From contig NZ_LT707006.1 of NCBI RefSeq assembly GCF_900155865.1, positions 3,822,577 through 3,886,576 on the forward strand: 64,000 nt of DNA, written 5' to 3'. Origin of the DNA: Bacteroides bouchesdurhonensis (GTDB lineage Bacteria > Bacteroidota > Bacteroidia > Bacteroidales > Bacteroidaceae). Both the position numbers and the translations under genes were made by a program. Numbering within the stretch: position 1 is the stretch's first letter; each line of letters begins with the position of its first letter. Positions 43,982-52,993 of this stretch are shown here, piece after piece. The notes below the pieces were generated by a model. The model was not told where the DNA came from and did not search any database. It worked only from the letters and a program-made list of their open reading frames with translations.

Positions 43982-44272
43982 TTACGAGTTGCGTCTCAGA
44001 TTCTTGTAAACATAGATACCTTTTGCCCGCCGTTTGTTATGGAGACCGCCACGCTGCTTGACGTAAATGGTGACCAATCCGACCACTGCCATCACCAGCA
44101 TGGCGATGAACCCTGCAAGCTTTCCCAAGGCGATGGAGAAACCGATAAAACCCACGAACGACACACCGATGGCCGCTGCTGCCAAAGTCAGAAAACGACC
44201 GCGTATGCCCATGAACTCCAGCGGTTTCTGCAAGCCTTTGAAAACGGGATAACCCTCTTGATTCATCGTCAT
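43982..44272 (-). CDS. traF: Conjugal transfer protein TraF (DUF4133)
   Basis: 96 residues with the family opening GYPVFKGLQKPLEFMGIRGR. Two transmembrane helices (about 28-70) follow, then a basic tail (KQRGGLHNKRRAKGIYVYKN). It is a small VirB3-like inner-membrane protein lying directly before traG. Confidence 0.92.
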   Translation of the reverse strand: MTMNQEGYPVFKGLQKPLEFMGIRGRFLTLAAAAIGVSFVGFIGFSIALGKLAGFIAMLVMAVVGLVTIYVKQRGGLHNKRRAKGIYVYKNLRRNS

Positions 44273-44301
44273 AATTCCGGATAGTATATTGACAGATTGG
44301 A

Positions 44302-44700
44302 TTACTTAAAGAAGAGCGGAAGAGCCTCAGAAAGAGCGATAAATGCGATACAGCCACCAATCGTCAGCATGATAGTTTTCTTGACATCCTGGTCACCGTT
44401 CTGCATCTTGAAGTAGACGTTAAACGCCCCTACAAGCACAATAACGGCCGCAATCGCTTTCATCAAATTTGACACCGGAGTCTGGTAGGAACTCACTTCC
44501 TGCGTGGCTTTGGTAAAACCTGCGGCCCCCTTGCTGCCTGCCATCGCTTCACCGACCGATATCGTAAGGGCAAAGATGAACATGAGGCATTTCTGTGCCG
44601 CACTGCAGACCATGAGGCGGTTGACTGCTTTTTCAGAAAAACGCTGGATAGAGCGGAAGATGTTTGGGTTTCCGCATACAAGTTGATTGAATTGTTTCAT
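44302..44700 (-). CDS. traE: Conjugal transfer protein TraE (DUF4134)
   Basis: 132 residues. The hydrophobic N-terminal signal ends near VGEAMAG. A VirB2-like pair of helices follows (NLMKAIAAVIVLVGAFNVYF, KKTIMLTIGGCIAFIALSEA). The first 30 residues exceed the usual TraE start, so an internal Met may be the true start. Predicted pilin-like channel component. Confidence 0.88.
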   Translation of the reverse strand: MKQFNQLVCGNPNIFRSIQRFSEKAVNRLMVCSAAQKCLMFIFALTISVGEAMAGSKGAAGFTKATQEVSSYQTPVSNLMKAIAAVIVLVGAFNVYFKMQNGDQDVKKTIMLTIGGCIAFIALSEALPLFFK

Positions 44701-44728
44701 TGTATATTTCTTTGATAATGGATTTCAT

Positions 44729-44800
44729 CGCCAAAGGAACAGAGGTCGCCAAAGAAACAGAGGTCATTCAAGTATCAGAGGTCGCTAAAGGAACGGTGGA
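44729..44800. repeat. 18-bp tandem repeat between traD and traE
   Basis: Four units of 18 bases, CGCCAAAGGAACAGAGGT and variants. The first two units differ by one base, and the third and fourth have diverged. On the minus strand the frame is interrupted by stops, so it is not coding. It sits in the only sizeable gap of the early tra operon. Confidence 0.7.
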
Positions 44801-44826
44801 CTTTCGTCCAAGTAGTATCTGGTGTA

Positions 44827-45480
44827 TTACCCGGCATATCGCATGCTTTCGCAGTGATAGATAATGGTACCCAGGTCACATTCACCGGTTTCGGCCAGCT
44901 GGTCGATGGCTTTGAAGATGTCATCTACCAGAATACCGTCTGTCAGGATGGGTTCCCGGTAGGTCGGTGAGAAGTTAGATCCGGCCGAAGTTCCAGCTTC
45001 CGATGGGGCTGTTTCGGCATCTGCATTGGAAGTATCTTCAATTTCATCTTCATCAGTAGCTTCTGAAGAAGATATTTCTTCTTTATTATCAGGCTCAGCA
45101 AATTGAGTCTGTGATCCTGTTTCGGATGAAGGATTCTCAGTTGAAGATGTTTCTTCCGAAACGAGAACATCTTCACCACTTTTAGAAGCATTCTCATTCG
45201 GTTGTTCATCAGATGTTGTCTGCTGTTTATCCGTGTTGGAATCATTTTCATTCCCTGCTTCTTCCTGCTTCTTTTCCTCTTCCTTCTTCTTATCGTCCCG
45301 GGTCACCTGCTGGGGCTGGAAGGAACGGGCTTCATCCGTGATGTCTATTTCCTCTTCGGATTGATTCTCCTGCGCTGCCGCCTCGGCTGCTTTCAGGTGC
45401 TGGATGTCCATGAATATCAGAAAGCCGTAGTAGCCTATCAAGACCACAAAGAGGATTAAGATTACTTGTCCGTAGGTCAT
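44827..45480 (-). CDS. traD: TraD-position membrane protein with acidic linker
   Basis: 217 residues. One N-terminal transmembrane helix (VILILFVVLIGYYGFLIF). A very acidic Ser/Glu/Asp/Thr-rich low-complexity region (about 35-170) follows. A short folded C-terminus reads ILVDDIFKAIDQLAETGECD. Linker composition and place before traE match the poorly conserved TraD proteins of Bacteroidales elements. The function is unknown. Confidence 0.6.
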   Translation of the reverse strand: MTYGQVILILFVVLIGYYGFLIFMDIQHLKAAEAAAQENQSEEEIDITDEARSFQPQQVTRDDKKKEEEKKQEEAGNENDSNTDKQQTTSDEQPNENASKSGEDVLVSEETSSTENPSSETGSQTQFAEPDNKEEISSSEATDEDEIEDTSNADAETAPSEAGTSAGSNFSPTYREPILTDGILVDDIFKAIDQLAETGECDLGTIIYHCESMRYAG

Positions 45481-45488
45481 AGCTGTAG

Positions 45489-46085
45489 TTATAGGAGGTT
45501 TGACAATACAAGGGTTTCCTCTGACGGATAAGGCAGAAAACGGAAGCCCAGTTTGGCTCCTCTCAGTTCTGATTCCTGAATCCGGTGAAGGTCATCCGTA
45601 TAATAAAGGATGCCGTATTCCTCTCCGGCAATGTAGCCTTTGGACTTGAGCCATGAACGGAGTCTTACCCGTGCCCGGTTGGACACAACCTTAATGCGGG
45701 TGATCGGACTCAGCCCGAATATAACCCTGCGTCTTTCCCTCCGCATCATGTCGGAATGGATTCGTGAAAGCACCTTAAAATCCTCCAACGCAGTACGCTT
45801 CAATCCCATTCTAACAGCAATGCGCCGGGCATATTCCCGTGAAATTCCCAATTCCTTGCCTATCTCAGCATAAGACCGGTGAGCAAAATGATTGCGTACA
45901 TATTCTGCATGCTCCATCCAACGGCTTTTGACCGCTTTCTTCAGCCCCAAGCTACGGGCCTTTTCCTTTACAGCACGTTCGCACATGCCCAAAATCTCTG
46001 CGGTTCTCGGGGTTGTTTCTATGGGATAGAGCTGGATAAGAACCGCAATCTTCTGCTCTGTCCAATTAGTTCTTTTCTTTCTCAT
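45489..46085 (-). CDS. HTH DNA-binding protein in the tra operon
   Basis: 198 residues from MRKKRTNWTEQKIAVLIQLY. Two HTH-like segments are visible: TPRTAEILGMCERAVKEKAR and SYAEIGKELGISREYARRIA. A basic region (RRERRRVIFGLSPITRIKVV) follows. The start lies 20 bases inside traB's 3' end. A longer frame over traB was rejected. It may be a transcription factor or the local equivalent of TraC. No intact family was recognised. Confidence 0.65.
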   Translation of the reverse strand: MRKKRTNWTEQKIAVLIQLYPIETTPRTAEILGMCERAVKEKARSLGLKKAVKSRWMEHAEYVRNHFAHRSYAEIGKELGISREYARRIAVRMGLKRTALEDFKVLSRIHSDMMRRERRRVIFGLSPITRIKVVSNRARVRLRSWLKSKGYIAGEEYGILYYTDDLHRIQESELRGAKLGFRFLPYPSEETLVLSNLL

Positions 46086-46524
46086 AATCTTTCTGATTGA
46101 AATTTGTAAACAATGATTTCTTTTCTCTGCGAAACGGCACAAGCTGTAGAAGGTAAATATCAAAGAATGTACGGACAATGGCATTGACCATATCCGAACG
46201 GCTGCGGTTATGGATGTTGCAGTCATCCAGCGAGTCTGCCAGATCCCGGTCTAGCCTGCATACCAGTCGTTCGCTTTTGACATTACTTTCATCGGAAATT
46301 TCCAAATTTTTCAGAAATCCTGTCCAATAATCTTCCACCTCCTTTGAGGGAGAAAGAAGGATAGGTTCTCCGTCAGTTTCCGTTTTCTTCTCACTTGTAT
46401 CATTCGTCCGATCCTGGAGGCCGGATGATTTTTCCAACATTTCGGGCAACTCGTGCGTCAGGATAATGTCAGAATCATTGATGCCTTGTGTCAAGTCACC
46501 AATTTCCGGAATGTCTTTTTTCAT
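46066..46524 (-). CDS. traB: TraB-like DUF3408 protein
   Basis: 152 residues. The N-terminal half is disordered. The C-terminal ribbon-helix-helix-like segment is SERLVCRLDRDLADSLDDCN then NRSRSDMVNAIVRTFFDIYL. DUF3408 proteins follow the ParA-like TraA at the head of Bacteroidales transfer operons. It lies 40 bases after traA and is likely its DNA-binding partner. Confidence 0.8.
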   Translation of the reverse strand: MKKDIPEIGDLTQGINDSDIILTHELPEMLEKSSGLQDRTNDTSEKKTETDGEPILLSPSKEVEDYWTGFLKNLEISDESNVKSERLVCRLDRDLADSLDDCNIHNRSRSDMVNAIVRTFFDIYLLQLVPFRREKKSLFTNFNQKDYEKEKN

Positions 46525-46564
46525 GCGCTATGTTATTTGATGGTTACTGATAAATTTAATCTCG

Positions 46565-47440
46565 TCATTCATATTCCGATTCTTCCTTATCGGTTGTATC
46601 AGCAGACAGACCTCCTGCTTCGCGTTCTTCTTCATTTCCATCTTCATCCATGGCAATATGTGTAACACCTTCTTCCCGATTTTTTTTCTTGCCTATTTTC
46701 TGATTAAGATTATCCGTCAGTTGTATTCCGGTAAGCTTTACCTCCCTCACTGGAGTTACCTTGCCGAAAATGCTGAAATAGATCTTGTCGAAAACATTGC
46801 CAACATAACGAATCTGCATATCCAGTGCAGCCACTGTACTGAACCGCTCCATATCAGCACGCTTCGGTATTTTCCCGGTTACATAACCGTAATTAGAAAA
46901 CGTTTCCCGTGTATTGTCCCAAAGTATCAGTTCTGAGCGCTTTCCTACGCGGTTGTCATTGAGGTTGGGAATGATGAAGAGCTGTGCATTCATACGGTCT
47001 CCAACTACCTGACGAAGTCTGTCAAGAAAAAGCAGAAAACTGGCTGTGGAAGGAACGGTCACCAGATCATAGTGGAAAGGAACAACGATGATATCTGAAT
47101 TGACAAACATGGGGACCAGACCTTCCGCTTTCAGACTTCCCGGTGAATCCATAAGCACCACATCAATCTCCGGATCATTATGCAACTTTTCAATCAGGGA
47201 GGTCATGGCCGTCTTGTCATCCGGTTCATAAGCCCATACTTCGTAAGGCACCTGTTCCTCTCCATATTTTTTAAGGTCTGTCTTACGGCACTTCATAATC
47301 GAGTGCTGAAAATCACAGTCGATTATTACCAGACGGACACCTTTCGTCACCAAGTAATTGGCAAAGGTCACACAAAGAGTAGTCTTTCCGACTCCTCCTT
47401 TCTGGTTGGCAAAGGTTACTATGACAGGGGACTGTATCAT
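46565..47440 (-). CDS. traA: ParA-family ATPase TraA
   Basis: 291 residues. Walker A FANQKGGVGKTT at 10-21, then VIIDCDFQHS and VLMDSPGSLKAEGLVPMFVN. A C-terminal disordered acidic tail (KKKNREEGVTHIAMDEDG...) covers about 250-291. First gene of the transfer operon. In CTnDOT-type elements this gene is conserved in place, and its role may be relaxosome or ICE positioning. Confidence 0.9.
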   Translation of the reverse strand: MIQSPVIVTFANQKGGVGKTTLCVTFANYLVTKGVRLVIIDCDFQHSIMKCRKTDLKKYGEEQVPYEVWAYEPDDKTAMTSLIEKLHNDPEIDVVLMDSPGSLKAEGLVPMFVNSDIIVVPFHYDLVTVPSTASFLLFLDRLRQVVGDRMNAQLFIIPNLNDNRVGKRSELILWDNTRETFSNYGYVTGKIPKRADMERFSTVAALDMQIRYVGNVFDKIYFSIFGKVTPVREVKLTGIQLTDNLNQKIGKKKNREEGVTHIAMDEDGNEEEREAGGLSADTTDKEESEYE

Positions 47441-47469
47441 GTCGTTTTTACTTGAATTAAATTTGCAAG

Positions 47470-47477
47470 CAAAAATA
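47470..47477 (-). promoter_or_regulatory. -7 box of the tra operon
   Basis: Minus-strand TATTTTTG (TAnnTTTG), 30 bases upstream of traA. The rest of the 325-base gap up to mobB (47478-47765) shows no protein-like frame. Confidence 0.55.
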
Positions 47478-47765
47478 TGTGCAGAGATATTGAAAACCTA
47501 AATGCACAACATCAATGTGCTTGAGATTGCAGAAACATGGGTAAATAAGTCGGATGAACCTGAGTTTTTCAATCTATATGCCCGAATTGGTTGCAGTAGG
47601 CAGTCCCATGAAAGTCTTTCAAAAAAATAGTGGTCCCCATTGGTTGTCCGGTTACGGATTATAGCCATAGCCTGTTTAATAAATATTCGTTTATCTGCAT
47701 GATTAAAACAATGTTACTTTCCCGTAAGCAAGTGTTTCCTTCTTCCGCAAAGAACCAAAAGCTCC

Positions 47766-49361
47766 TTACATCTTTAATGAACGTCCATCATCTACATCAT
47801 TGTAGTCGGTCTTATTTCCAACCTCCCATTCGCGGTTGGCGCTGTGACTGCCTTCTCCTTCTTTCCGGAGTTTGCCCAGTCCTTGATGAGACTTCCGTTG
47901 CAGACTCTTGACCGGATTGAGCGTCTTCTTCTTGGACTTCTTGAACGGCACCCCCTGGCGCTTCTGCTTTTTGGATTTCTTCTTCACCCGTTCCACATCG
48001 AAGCCTTCTTCATTCAGGTTGATCAGGATATGCTCCTTGAAGTTGATGGCATAGTAGGTATCATCTACCTGACGGATGATGAAGCCTTCCTGGTACATGG
48101 CACTGCGGGGGGACTTCATTTCGGGATCATTGAAGATTTCATGCATTCGGCCGACGGAATCGGCATACTTGGGAGGACGTTCTGTTGAGATGTCCACCAG
48201 ATCCGGACGGTCCACCTTGAAAACCTTACAGAGCAAGTCCACTTCCGCGTCATTGGTAGGGCGGAACTTCTCGATGAAGCTGATGCGGTTGTTGCGGTCA
48301 ATGGCCTTGGCCATGAAAGGGGGCAAGGGTCTGCTCTTGCCATCGTAGTAGATGACACCTTTCTTTATATAGGCACGCTGTTTCTTGAGTTTCTGGAAGA
48401 TTTCTCCCTGAGTGGTCTTGGGATTGAGGGTCAGCAGCTGGTCTATGAATGCTTCTATCCGGTCAAAGCGTTGTTCGGGAGTAGCAAAGTCCAGCAGTTC
48501 TTCTACGGCAAGGACTCTGGCCCCATGAATGACCGTCTTGTTGGCATGGTCTATCAGCATATAGCCATAGGGTTTGTCTTTCTTTCCGAAGAAGACCACA
48601 TCCACTCCGAAGTTCTTCTTCATTTCCTTCTGTAGTTCCTCTTTGTTAGCGCATACGTCCCGGTATTTTTTCAGATAGGCTCTCAGCTGTCGGTTGCGTG
48701 ACTTGTCCTGATAACCTTTCTTGAACAGGGCTTCAATCTCTGTCAGGGGGAGTTTCTTTTGGATTCGGCCGCCTTGCTTGACGAAGACGTTCCCGTCTTT
48801 CTGGAAGACTTCATAGCCCATGGTTCCCATCACGGCCTTGAACTGGGCAAAGGAGGAGAAGCTGTACTGCTTGGCAGCCTCGATGTCCTTGTCTGTTTTC
48901 TGCTGCCGGTCCATACCGAGTATCTTGTCAATGACCGCCTGCGAGCGTCTGCGTTCATGGTCATGCTGTATCTTACGACCGTCGGGCGCCACTCTCGAAG
49001 TCACAATGTGCAAGTGAGTGTTGTCTGTATCGTGGTGTGCATAGATGAGCCAGGGTTGTCCGGGCTCGGCATACCCCATTTCCTGCAGATATTGGTGCGC
49101 GAAATCAAGTAACTGCTGTTCCGACATTTCATGCCCTTTGCAGGAAATGGCTACATGGAACTGCGGTTTCTGAATCCGGCTGTTCTGGGAACTGTAGAAC
49201 TGGAGAAATTGCACCAGCTGTTTGGCGGTCGGATGTTCCGAGGTATCCAGTCCACCGAAGTTCTGCATCTCCAGCAGGGTGGCCACTCCTTTATAGACCT
49301 TGTGTTCGTTATAACCGACTGCATGGAAGTCTGCACTTCCGGGAAGTATGGTTGCTATCAT
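47766..49361 (-). CDS. mobB: MobB relaxase (MOBP-type)
   Basis: 531 residues. The relaxase/mobilization nuclease domain spans about 1-180. An N-terminal GYNEHKVYKG replaces the usual GxxxY region. The metal-binding His triad motif HHDTDNTHLH is at 109-118. A C-terminal region rich in Lys and Arg (about 465-531) may bind DNA. It nicks oriT and pilots the strand into the recipient. mobA lies 133 bases upstream, and the candidate oriT lies beyond it. Confidence 0.92.
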   Translation of the reverse strand: MIATILPGSADFHAVGYNEHKVYKGVATLLEMQNFGGLDTSEHPTAKQLVQFLQFYSSQNSRIQKPQFHVAISCKGHEMSEQQLLDFAHQYLQEMGYAEPGQPWLIYAHHDTDNTHLHIVTSRVAPDGRKIQHDHERRRSQAVIDKILGMDRQQKTDKDIEAAKQYSFSSFAQFKAVMGTMGYEVFQKDGNVFVKQGGRIQKKLPLTEIEALFKKGYQDKSRNRQLRAYLKKYRDVCANKEELQKEMKKNFGVDVVFFGKKDKPYGYMLIDHANKTVIHGARVLAVEELLDFATPEQRFDRIEAFIDQLLTLNPKTTQGEIFQKLKKQRAYIKKGVIYYDGKSRPLPPFMAKAIDRNNRISFIEKFRPTNDAEVDLLCKVFKVDRPDLVDISTERPPKYADSVGRMHEIFNDPEMKSPRSAMYQEGFIIRQVDDTYYAINFKEHILINLNEEGFDVERVKKKSKKQKRQGVPFKKSKKKTLNPVKSLQRKSHQGLGKLRKEGEGSHSANREWEVGNKTDYNDVDDGRSLKM

Positions 49362-49494
49362 AATTTATATATTTGTTTGCTGACTCATGAAACTTGGGGT
49401 TGCGGACCAGACAGACTAAAAATCCCGGTCGCTTGTAAAACTGGATACAGGTTAGTCTATTCATCACACCCAAATACAAAATATCCGTTTACCT

Positions 49495-49884
49495 TTACTT
49501 AATCAGCCGTGTTCTGTTGTTCAAAGTTTCCAAGTCATCCTTTATCCTTTTCAAGATGTTCTGTACATCCTGAATCGAAGGGAGCAAGACTTCATTCACA
49601 TAACCGGGTGACAGCAGTCCAGCAACCGCCAGTTCGTTGACCCGTCTGACCGACTGATTCAGGTTGCTGCCAGCCCAGGACAGTTCGTTCTGGAACTTTC
49701 GGTAAAATGCACACAAGTCCTGCATCATCTCAATCTGTTGTTTGACATCCACATGGGTAAATTCTTCAACAGCTTTGCGGATATAATTGCTCACGGACTG
49801 GTAGGGAACTGCTTTTTCCTTCAGGTTCAACAGTTCGTCCGCTGTAAGCCGCAACTGAAATACTTTGGTACGCTGGTTCTTCAT
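49495..49884 (-). CDS. mobA: MobA relaxosome accessory protein
   Basis: 129 residues from MKNQRTKVFQLRLTADELLN, a ribbon-helix-helix opening (LRLTADELLNLKEKA, SVSNYIRKAVEEF). The C-terminal helical region (SWAGSNLNQSVRRVNELAVA) matches bacterial mobilization accessory proteins (MobC/NikA-like). A longer 5' frame crosses oriT hairpins and was rejected. It binds oriT DNA next to the relaxase. Confidence 0.85.
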   Translation of the reverse strand: MKNQRTKVFQLRLTADELLNLKEKAVPYQSVSNYIRKAVEEFTHVDVKQQIEMMQDLCAFYRKFQNELSWAGSNLNQSVRRVNELAVAGLLSPGYVNEVLLPSIQDVQNILKRIKDDLETLNNRTRLIK

Positions 49885-49922
49885 ATTCCATAACTTTAGT
49901 TGTTCGGATTCCCGGACACCTA

Positions 49923-50109
49923 TTTCGCGAAGCGAAACAGCGATGCACATCGCTCCGCTGCACGGCAGTCGGCAAGTTACCCTTGTGAGGACAAAACTTG
50001 TTTTGTAATGACAAGGGTACAACTTGCTTGGCTCCATATGCAACGCAGTTCGATTTCTTCCGGGATGATTTCAGACCCAAATTACCGCAAAATTTTGCGA
50101 AGCGCAAAA
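49923..50109. other. Candidate oriT (hairpin cluster upstream of mobA)
   Basis: The region has five inverted repeats: TTTCGC/GCGAAA (49923-49937), AGCGATG/CATCGCT (about 49939-49954), and GCAAGTTACCCTTGT (49972-49986) with its 17-base partner at 50011-50027 (2-base bulge). Nested within is ACAAAAC/GTTTTGT (49991-50006). TTTTGCG/CGCAAAA follows (50093-50109). Such clustered dyads directly upstream of the RHH-relaxase genes are where oriT and nic lie in related elements. The nick position is not assigned. Confidence 0.65.
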
Positions 50110-50863
50110 ATGCACAACATCTTTCTGAGAGAAAATCTTCTGTTAAATTCACCTGTGTATCAAGCATTCTTGTGACTTGCATTCAAAGGTTTCCCAAGTT
50201 CCTGTTCATTGACTCCTTGTTCATCCATATCATGGTGAAATGTTCACAAAGCATGAAGTAAAAACCGACGGTTGTTCATGTGGCTATAGAAACAAGGCTT
50301 GAAGTTTAGCTGTCGGAGGCATGCCAGTTACATGGCTGCATCATCCTGCGTTTGTTTGCTTGGTGTTGCACAGTTTTCATAATGAGTGAAACAAGAGATA
50401 GAGGAACAACAAATCTGTAAACAGAAGAATGTGCAATCATATTGCCATGTGAGCATTAGCTGAAAGACAATAGGATATATAACTATGGCATCAGTCTTTA
50501 TTCAACCTATGTTTATTTGCTTATCATCCAAATAGCCATGACAGCACAAGGAAAAGAGCATTCAGCAATGAAAATCTGTAAACATGCGTTCTGTGATAGA
50601 AGGAGAAAAAGAACAATGATACCGGCTATTATGGAACTGAACCCAAAGGGAAAAGAAGAATAAGGTGTAATCGTATTGTAGAACCTACACATTCTGGACA
50701 TTCAAAACTTCGGGCATATCAGCATGGTATTCAAAGTTGCAGGATGACAATGCTTGACAAGCACAGAGTTCATGGTCATCAAATACAGAAAAAGAGGTTG
50801 AAAAAGCATGTATAGGTACGAATAAAACGAAGATAAATCCTTGCGTATTTCATTGATTTTTAG
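50110..50863. other. Long non-coding stretch between oriT and a small membrane gene
   Basis: About 750 bases with no convincing gene. The word AAATCTGTAAAC recurs (about 50408 and 50572). No terminator or promoter except the box at 50864 was found. Confidence 0.4.
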
Positions 50864-50871
50864 TATATTTG
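50864..50871 (+). promoter_or_regulatory. -7 box for the small membrane gene
   Basis: TATATTTG with TTGC 20 bases upstream (50841-50844) as a partial -33 box. The start codon at 50918 is about 47 bases downstream. Confidence 0.55.
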
Positions 50872-50917
50872 GTAATAACAATCTACCTCGTAGAGATTAT
50901 TTATAACTAAAAAACAG

Positions 50918-51133
50918 ATGACCATGTTTGAACTGTTGCTCCTTATATATATGTTGCCGGTCTGCATTCTTATTGGTTTGCTGATACGGTTTGCACTTTG
51001 GCTTATTCGCGTAATGCTGCGGTTGGCATTATGGCTGGTAAAGAAAACTTTCGTCTTGATATGGAAGCTGGTGACGCTTGCGTTTGTGCTGGTTATTTCT
51101 GGCAGTCTGTTCCGGCAGCATTCGGACGGATAA
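50918..51133 (+). CDS. Small hydrophobic membrane protein
   Basis: 71 residues, almost wholly hydrophobic: helices at about 4-28 and 38-62, with Trp/Arg-rich turns (FALWLIRVMLRLALWLVKKT). It has its own promoter box and a terminator-like hairpin after it, so it is a self-contained unit next to oriT. An entry-exclusion-like role is possible by position only. Confidence 0.55.
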   Translation: MTMFELLLLIYMLPVCILIGLLIRFALWLIRVMLRLALWLVKKTFVLIWKLVTLAFVLVISGSLFRQHSDG

Positions 51134-51164
51134 AAGTGGCATGAGGAAAGGTATAATATGGGAA

Positions 51165-51197
51165 AAGCCGTATCTTCCTGTTGGAATGATACGGCTT
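51165..51197 (+). terminator. Hairpin after the small membrane gene
   Basis: AAGCCGTATC (51165-51174) pairs exactly with GATACGGCTT (51188-51197). The downstream T-run is weak on the plus strand. Confidence 0.6.
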
Positions 51198-51254
51198 GGT
51201 AAAGGTGTAACGGGTCTTTTCCCTCGAAGTAAGGATTGAACAGAAGCAAGTCGG

Positions 51255-51450
51255 TTAATTGATGAAACAGTTTTTGAAGCCATCAAACTTGTCGGCGACT
51301 TGCATCATATCCTGCTCAATTTTCTTGTTGGTGATACGCGCATAGATTTGTGTTGTTTTAATGTTGGTATGTCCCAGCATCTTCGAAACGGACTCAATGG
51401 GAACACCCTTGCTGAGCAACATCGTTGCAAACGTATGACGTGAACAGTAA
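51255..51450 (-). pseudogene. C-terminal remnant of a tyrosine recombinase
   Basis: About 65 residues of the catalytic C-terminus remain: CSRHTFATMLLSKGVPIESV, SKMLGHTNIKTTQIYARITN. They include the R-H box Arg, the GHTNIKTT element and the nucleophile Tyr (in QIYARI). Upstream of about 51450 the frame becomes unrelated AT-rich hydrophobic sequence. This is probably the end of the conjugative element's own integrase, cut when other DNA arrived. Confidence 0.8.
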
Positions 51451-51736
51451 GTAATATTTAGAAATGCAATAAAAAACAGAATGACGATAATTAAACGTAA
51501 AACGTTTATAATTAAGCATTTTGCAAGATTTGCAGAACAGACAGACCTGCAAAAGAAAACAAAATATTGCGACGTTTCAGTTACCAGACTGTTAGCCGCC
51601 TGTTTCGAAAACAACGGCAGGTAACCGAATTTTTACCGATAGGAACAAAGCAGATTTGTATTCACTGTTTATCAATGTTTTGCATGCCAAAGGACGCTTT
51701 TCAAAGGAGTATTTTTACAACCTAAAAAAGAGCGTT
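51451..51736. other. Junction and leader of the tandem recombinases
   Basis: About 285 bases of AT-rich sequence between the integrase remnant and the GC-rich recombinase genes. No protein-like frame or consensus promoter was found. One end of the inserted module should lie here. Confidence 0.4.
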
Positions 51737-52966
51737 ATGAAAGTGGAAAAATTCAAGGTGCTGCTCTACCTGAAAAAGAGCGAGCCGGACAAGACCGGCA
51801 AGGCCCCGATCATGGGACGGATCACCCTCAACCGCACGATGGCGCAGTTCAGCTGCAAGCTCTCCTGTACCCCCGGGCTATGGAACGCGCGTGAGAGCCG
51901 ATTGAATGGCAAGAGCCGGGAAGCGGTGGAGACCAATGAAAAAATAGAGAGGCTGCTGCTTGCCGTACACTCGGCCTTCAATTCCCTCATGGAAAGGAAA
52001 AAGGATTTCGATGCCGCCGCGGTCAGGGACATGTTCCAGGGTAACGCGGGCATGCAGATGACCCTGCTCAAACTTCTCGACCGGCACAATGAGGAGATGA
52101 AGGCCCGTGTCGGCGTGGACCGTGCACCGACGACAATGTCGACCTACGTGTACACCCGGCGCACCCTTGCCGAATTCATCAAAACGGAATTCAAGGTCTC
52201 GGACCTCGCCTTCGGACAGCTCAACGAGCAGTTCATCCGTGACTATCAGGACTTCTGCCTGGAAAAGAAGAAACTGGCAATGGAGACGGTGCGCCATTAC
52301 CTGTCCATCCTGAAAAAGATCTGCCGCATCGCCTACAAGGAGGGGCACTCGGAGAAATACCATTTCTGCCACTTCAAGCTGCCCAAGCAGAAGGAGACAA
52401 CACCGAAAGCACTCAGCCGGGAGAATTTCGAGAAGCTACGCGATCTGGAGATACCGGAAAAACGCAGGTCACATGTCATCACCCGGGACCTCTTCCTCTT
52501 CGCCTGTTACACCGGCACCGCCTATGCCGATGCGGTAAGCATCACCCGGGAGAACCTCTTCCAGGATGACGAGGGCAGCCTCTGGCTGAAATACCGGCGG
52601 AAGAAGACCGACTACCTCGGACGCGTCAAGTTGCTGCCGGAAGCACTCGCGTTGATCGGGAAGTATCGTGACGATACCCGCATCACCCTCTTCCCGCCGC
52701 AGGACTACCATACGCTCAGGGCCAACATGAAATCCCTGCGCCTGATGGCGGGGCTGAGCCAGGACCTTGTCTACCACATGGGAAGGCATTCTTTCGCCTC
52801 ATTGGTCACGCTCGAGGAGGGAGTGCCGATCGAGACCATCAGCAAAATGCTGGGACACTCCAACATAAAGACCACCCAGATATATGCCCGTGTAACTCCG
52901 AAGCGACTGTTCGAGGACATGGACAGGTTCGTCGAGGCAACCTGCGATTTGAAACTTATTCTTTAA
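51737..52966 (+). CDS. Tyrosine recombinase 1 of a tandem pair
   Basis: 409 residues from MKVEKFKVLLYLKKSEPDKT. An N-terminal Arm-type domain is followed by a SAM-like core-binding domain (about 105-215). The catalytic domain includes the box I Arg region (LFLFACYTGTAYADAVSI), HMGRHSFASLVTLEEGVPIE and the Tyr in KTTQIYARVT. GC content is visibly higher than in the ICE. The second recombinase follows 27 bases later. An upstream in-frame extension from 51656 was rejected for composition. Confidence 0.9.
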   Translation: MKVEKFKVLLYLKKSEPDKTGKAPIMGRITLNRTMAQFSCKLSCTPGLWNARESRLNGKSREAVETNEKIERLLLAVHSAFNSLMERKKDFDAAAVRDMFQGNAGMQMTLLKLLDRHNEEMKARVGVDRAPTTMSTYVYTRRTLAEFIKTEFKVSDLAFGQLNEQFIRDYQDFCLEKKKLAMETVRHYLSILKKICRIAYKEGHSEKYHFCHFKLPKQKETTPKALSRENFEKLRDLEIPEKRRSHVITRDLFLFACYTGTAYADAVSITRENLFQDDEGSLWLKYRRKKTDYLGRVKLLPEALALIGKYRDDTRITLFPPQDYHTLRANMKSLRLMAGLSQDLVYHMGRHSFASLVTLEEGVPIETISKMLGHSNIKTTQIYARVTPKRLFEDMDRFVEATCDLKLIL

Positions 52967-52993
52967 TCCTTAAACAATTAAACAATCATTATC

